A stretch of 64,000 nt of DNA from an uncultured Clostridia bacterium (GTDB lineage Bacteria; Bacillota; Clostridia; Christensenellales; Borkfalkiaceae), in contig CALVUR010000001.1 of NCBI GenBank assembly GCA_944363645.1, forward strand, positions 359,844 through 423,843, in the 5' to 3' direction. The notes under the pieces are model-generated. The model saw only the letters and a program-made list of their open reading frames with translations, made no database searches and was not told the DNA's origin. Position 1 is the stretch's first letter. Every line of letters starts with the position of its first letter. Shown piece by piece: positions 60,887-64,000 of this stretch. Both the position numbers and the translations under genes were made by a program.

Positions 60887-61606
60887 TTAAAAGTTTCTTT
60901 GCCTTACCGCTTCAAAAACGGCAACGGCTGTTGCGACTGAAGCGTTTAAAGAGTTAATTTTGCCGTACATAGGGATGGCAAGTTTGCCATCGCACAAACT
61001 TTGTGTAAGTTTGTTTACGCCCGTGTCTTCACCGCCGATAACGAGTGCAATTTTGCCTTTTAGGTTTGCTTTATAAATGTTTTCCCCGCCAAGTTCAACA
61101 GCGTAAACCCAAATATTTTCTTCCTTAATTTTTTTGATTGCATCGTTGATGTTGCCAACACGGCTTATCATAACGTGGTTTGCACTGCCTTCGGAAATGC
61201 GCATAACTACTTCGTTTACGCTTGCCGAACGGCGTTTGCTGATAATGATTGCATCAACACCAGCGCAGTCGGCAACACGGATAATGCTACCTAAATTGTG
61301 GGTGTCTTCAATGCCATCCAAAATCAAAATTAAACCATCTTTATCCTTAACATTATATAAAACGTCGTCTAAATCGGCGTAAACAAAATCGGTTGCGTAC
61401 GCCAAAAAGCCCTGATGCTTTTTTGTTGTGCTTTCTTTATCTAAAACAGCCTTTTCGCAAAAGATGAATTTAGCACCGCTTTCCTTAATCTTATTGATAA
61501 GCGTCCTTGATGCCTCGTCCCGTAAACCGTTTTGGATAAGCACTTTGTCTATTGTTTTATTGGAATTTATAAGTTCGTCAACTGAATTTCTGCCTTCTAC
61601 TTTCAT
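60887..61606 (-). CDS. rlmB: 23S rRNA (guanosine-2'-O-)-methyltransferase RlmB
   Basis: A 239-residue SPOUT methyltransferase of the TrmH group. The N-terminal substrate-binding part (KVEGRNSVDELI) precedes the knot with ILDGIEDTHNLGSIIRVADCAGVDAII, LVIGGEDTGVNKL and PMYGKINSLNASVATAVAVFE. It methylates G2251-type sites in 23S rRNA. A longer frame upstream from 61738 has no supported start. Confidence 0.92.
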   Translation of the reverse strand: MKVEGRNSVDELINSNKTIDKVLIQNGLRDEASRTLINKIKESGAKFIFCEKAVLDKESTTKKHQGFLAYATDFVYADLDDVLYNVKDKDGLILILDGIEDTHNLGSIIRVADCAGVDAIIISKRRSASVNEVVMRISEGSANHVMISRVGNINDAIKKIKEENIWVYAVELGGENIYKANLKGKIALVIGGEDTGVNKLTQSLCDGKLAIPMYGKINSLNASVATAVAVFEAVRQRNF

Positions 61607-61715
61607 AAGGTTATAAATCCCCTTTTTCCTTTTTTCATTAGCCGTAAACTGCCACTTTTTAACCATTTTTAAAATTTTATCAAGGCAAAAAGCGTGGTAA
61701 TTTTGCGACCAAAAA

Positions 61716-62153
61716 TTAAACTTTACTGTTTTCGTCAATCACTTCAAAAGTGTTGCTGACGTTGGGATCGTTAAAATTGAGTATAAAATTAAGCCTTTCG
61801 TCATTGCCGGTAACATACAAAAAGCCCAAAACGGCTTCAAAGCCCGTTGACTTATTGTAATCTGAGATTTTGGCATTTTTTGCGTGGGAAGGTTTTTTTG
61901 CGTTTCTTCCACGCTTGAAAATATCCACTTCTTCTTCAGTAAGATAGGGCATAATTTTGGTGATAATATCTGCTTGTGCGGTTGCCTTTACGATTTGGGC
62001 GGTCATTTGGTTTAATTTTCCGCTTTTAAAATCGTTTTCAAACGCCATTTTTTCACGAACGAAAAGTGAGTAAACCGCATCGCCGATAAAGGCAAGTACG
62101 ACAGGATTCATATTTAGCGCTTTTTCACGAGTAATTTTATCCGAAAATTTCAC
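61716..62153 (-). CDS. mrnC: Mini-ribonuclease III
   Basis: A 145-residue RNase III domain without a dsRNA-binding part, as in MrnC, which matures 23S rRNA. Motifs: NPVVLAFIGDAVYSLFVRE, RGRNAKKPSHAKNAK and STGFEAVLGFLYV. The start is GTG with GGTGG. It precedes rlmB, as in Bacillus. Confidence 0.95.
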   Translation of the reverse strand: MKFSDKITREKALNMNPVVLAFIGDAVYSLFVREKMAFENDFKSGKLNQMTAQIVKATAQADIITKIMPYLTEEEVDIFKRGRNAKKPSHAKNAKISDYNKSTGFEAVLGFLYVTGNDERLNFILNFNDPNVSNTFEVIDENSKV

Positions 62154-62327
62154 TTTTCCACCAATATATAAGCCTAAATTTCATGTACAATACATTTTAC
62201 CATAATATTAAGTTTTTTTCAATCATTTTTTAGCAATTAATCGCAAATTTTAATATAATTAAATTTTGCTTTTAACAAAGTAAGAAAAATTGCCCAAAAT
62301 TTAGACACAGTAAAAATTCAAATAAAA

Positions 62328-62375
62328 AGCGCACCTTTTTGAGCGTGAAAAATTAAGGTGCGCATTTTATTTTTT
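62328..62375 (-). terminator. Terminator of the exonuclease gene
   Basis: GCGCACCTT and AAGGTGCGC form a 9-bp stem around an 18-base loop, followed on the minus strand by TTTTTATTTG. Confidence 0.83.
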
Positions 62376-62398
62376 GTTTTTAGGTTTTTAAATTGATT

Positions 62399-63430
62399 TT
62401 ACTTTAAATTGTGTGTTTTTTTGTATTCACTAAACCACTCACGGTTATACGGTAGTTCGCCAATAAATTCGTCAATAACGATATTTTCTGGCAAAAGTGC
62501 GTCTTTTTCAAGATTTAAAAGTTGTTCAAACTGCGCCAAATTTAAAAGTTTAACACCCTTTCTTAAGCGGTTTTTGGGTATTTTAGACTTTTCATCCACC
62601 AACAAATAGTGGGCATCGCACACAGAAAGTGTAAAGGTTGCGCCCATTTTTTTGGTGTAATTGCATATCGCCATAGTGGTTGCGAAATTTTCCTTTACGA
62701 TATTCGGCGCAATCGAGAAAATTTTATCCTTAAAAACTTGACTATAAACATTTATCGGGGGCATTTTAATGCAATCGTCCAAAATTTTATGGTTTGCAAC
62801 GGTTGTTTTACCGCCCTTGGTGTAGTTAAAAATTGAGCCGTCGTTGATAATTACCCTGCCGTTAAACGATTCACTTGACGTTTCCTTGTAATTTTCCATT
62901 ATGTCGGTAAATGTCAAGTTGTAATCGTGAAGCAATTTTTTCAAAACTTCAATGGTCATTTTGGTATCGCTTAACGCTTCGTGGTGCATAAGTTCTGCCC
63001 CGCCCGTTTCGCTGTACAACACGTCAAGTTTTAAGTTGGTTGTGCGGTTTGCGATTGAACGGTACATTTTTAATACGTCCCAAAAGGTGTAATTTAAAAA
63101 TGGAAGGTCAAATCTTTCCAAATCGTAATTCAAAAACTTGGCGTCGCAGTCGGTCGAGTAACCTATTATCACATTATTTTTATCTGTTAAAAGTTCTTTA
63201 ATGTGGTCGTATCTGTCCATGATATCTGGCGCAGAATAGTACTCGTCTTTAGAGTAAGCAAACACGATGCCAGCCTTTTTATGACCATAATCGTCAAATT
63301 TTATGTGCGGATTGATAAGCAAGTTATCTGCCGTTATTATATTAAATTTTTCGTCAGTAATGATATAACCGAATTCGCAAATACCGCCACGGCCGTGCGC
63401 ACATTCGGTATCAAAAAATAAATAATTCAT
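62399..63430 (-). CDS. DEDDh exonuclease (DNA polymerase III epsilon-like)
   Basis: A 343-residue protein. The N-terminal half is a 3'-5' exonuclease (FFDTECA with the first Asp/Glu pair; HEALSDTKMTIEVL with His and final Asp). Its C-terminal half (about residues 215-343) matches no domain I recognise, and VNHKILDDC to HYLLVDEKSKIPKNR has a BRCT-like pattern at best. The start at 63430 has GGTGG; three codons upstream is only that site. Role: repair or RNA turnover. Confidence 0.75.
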   Translation of the reverse strand: MNYLFFDTECAHGRGGICEFGYIITDEKFNIITADNLLINPHIKFDDYGHKKAGIVFAYSKDEYYSAPDIMDRYDHIKELLTDKNNVIIGYSTDCDAKFLNYDLERFDLPFLNYTFWDVLKMYRSIANRTTNLKLDVLYSETGGAELMHHEALSDTKMTIEVLKKLLHDYNLTFTDIMENYKETSSESFNGRVIINDGSIFNYTKGGKTTVANHKILDDCIKMPPINVYSQVFKDKIFSIAPNIVKENFATTMAICNYTKKMGATFTLSVCDAHYLLVDEKSKIPKNRLRKGVKLLNLAQFEQLLNLEKDALLPENIVIDEFIGELPYNREWFSEYKKTHNLK

Positions 63431-64000
63431 TTTTGCCACCTAACAATTATATAACATACACCATATATTGTCAAGTGGTAATTTAACTTGCGCCCACTTT
63501 TGCAAACACTTTTTTGTTTAAATTTTTTTATTTTTTTGTCGAAAATAATCGCTCAATTTTTTAATTTTTTTAACTAATTTTTTACAAAAACTAACTTTTG
63601 TTAGTAAATTTTTGTGCGGTTTTTTTCGCCTTTTAAAATGAAAAGAAAAGTAATAATTTACATAAATTATTCACACATCAATCATTTAATTTCGCCTATT
63701 TAGAAAAAGTAAAATTTAAAATAACAATTTAAAAGGTTTTAAAATTTTTTAAAATTATTGCCTTTTATGAGTACTGTTTATTTGCTGATATTTTTAAAAA
63801 TTAGCAAATATCACAGCCAAAATTATCACGGCTTTTAAAAGAAAAATTTACCCAAACTTTAAGTTAGTTTTTTATTATCAACTTTAAAAGCAATATAATT
63901 TTTAATGTCTAATGTGAACATGAAAAATAAATATCCACCAGCCTAGCTGGTGGTTTTTCTTTTTCGGGCAATTAGCCCTAAACTATTCTGGCTTACGCAC
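63431..64000. other. Right-edge region without a supported gene
   Basis: About 570 bp, mostly A- and T-rich. No open frame with a good start is seen. The only structured part is the pair of hairpins at 63935-63978. Confidence 0.6.
63935..63978. other. Two hairpins, possible IS200/IS605 end
   Basis: CCACCAGC-CTA-GCTGGTGG is a perfect 8-bp hairpin with a T-run after it, and GGGC-AATTA-GCCC follows 12 bp on. Paired subterminal hairpins of this type are typical of IS200/IS605 element ends, but the transposase would lie beyond the window. A plain terminator is the alternative. Confidence 0.35.

Overview
The window looks like a chromosome segment of a low-GC, anaerobic, spore-forming Bacillota (Clostridia-type) bacterium. 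This rests on sporulation genes (spoVT, cwlD, spoIVFA-spoIVFB, sigH), an Rnf complex, AT-rich intergenic DNA, strong AGGAGG-type ribosome binding sites, and the order mrnC-rlmB-sigH-dnaX-ybaB-recR, which resembles the origin-proximal part of Firmicute chromosomes. Nearly all genes lie on the minus strand, which suggests that replication crosses the window from right to left.

Layout: 1-3.6 kb holds the spoVT edge, cwlD, four perfect DnaA boxes, a patatin-like gene and a lipoprotein. 3.7-10.9 kb encodes the Na+/H+-translocating ferredoxin:NAD+ oxidoreductase rnfCDGEAB and, upstream, apbE (the flavin transferase for RnfD/RnfG), a NusG-domain-II protein and a Gx-type membrane protein. 11-13.2 kb has small membrane proteins and a frameshifted leucine-rich-repeat gene. 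13.4-33.1 kb is the main accessory block, a Gram-positive fructan locus: five GH32 enzymes (three lipoproteins, two cytoplasmic), a complete Opp-type ABC transporter, a 989-residue Ig-like surface protein, a xylulokinase-family kinase and a 59-residue membrane protein. A divergent LacI gene and two identical LacI/CRE-type operators sit upstream. 35.4-41.2 kb has tRNA-Gly(CCC), a GH36 alpha-galactosidase with a GPH transporter, and a TetR gene divergent from a GT-B-like gene. 41.3-46.3 kb contains an mscS pseudogene with three lesions, poorly known proteins (Fn3-like, ferritin-like, DeoC-like) and a small membrane protein. 46.6-53.6 kb holds rsfS, a nadD-yqeK fusion, a leucine-rich-repeat lipoprotein, a fused ChrA and spoIVFAB. 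53.8-57.1 kb has an SLC45-like transporter and malQ. 57.2-63.4 kb is the recR-ybaB-dnaX-sigH-rlmB-mrnC housekeeping block and a DEDDh exonuclease.

How it works together: the fructan block reads as extracellular GH32 lipoproteins cutting fructan, an Opp-type importer taking up oligosaccharides, and cytoplasmic GH32 enzymes finishing hydrolysis. The GH36/GPH pair would handle raffinose-type sugars and SLC45/MalQ alpha-glucans. Rnf with ApbE provides fermentative energy conservation.

The most striking unexplained signal is a dispersed imperfect palindrome of about 36 bp (A-tract/T-tract arms around the core CTATAAGCCCGTTATC). It occurs about 19 times between genes, usually at or overlapping a stop codon, and also inside coding sequences, most clearly chrA, the alpha-galactosidase gene and dnaX. 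In at least one gene (spoIVFB) it supplies the last codons and the stop.
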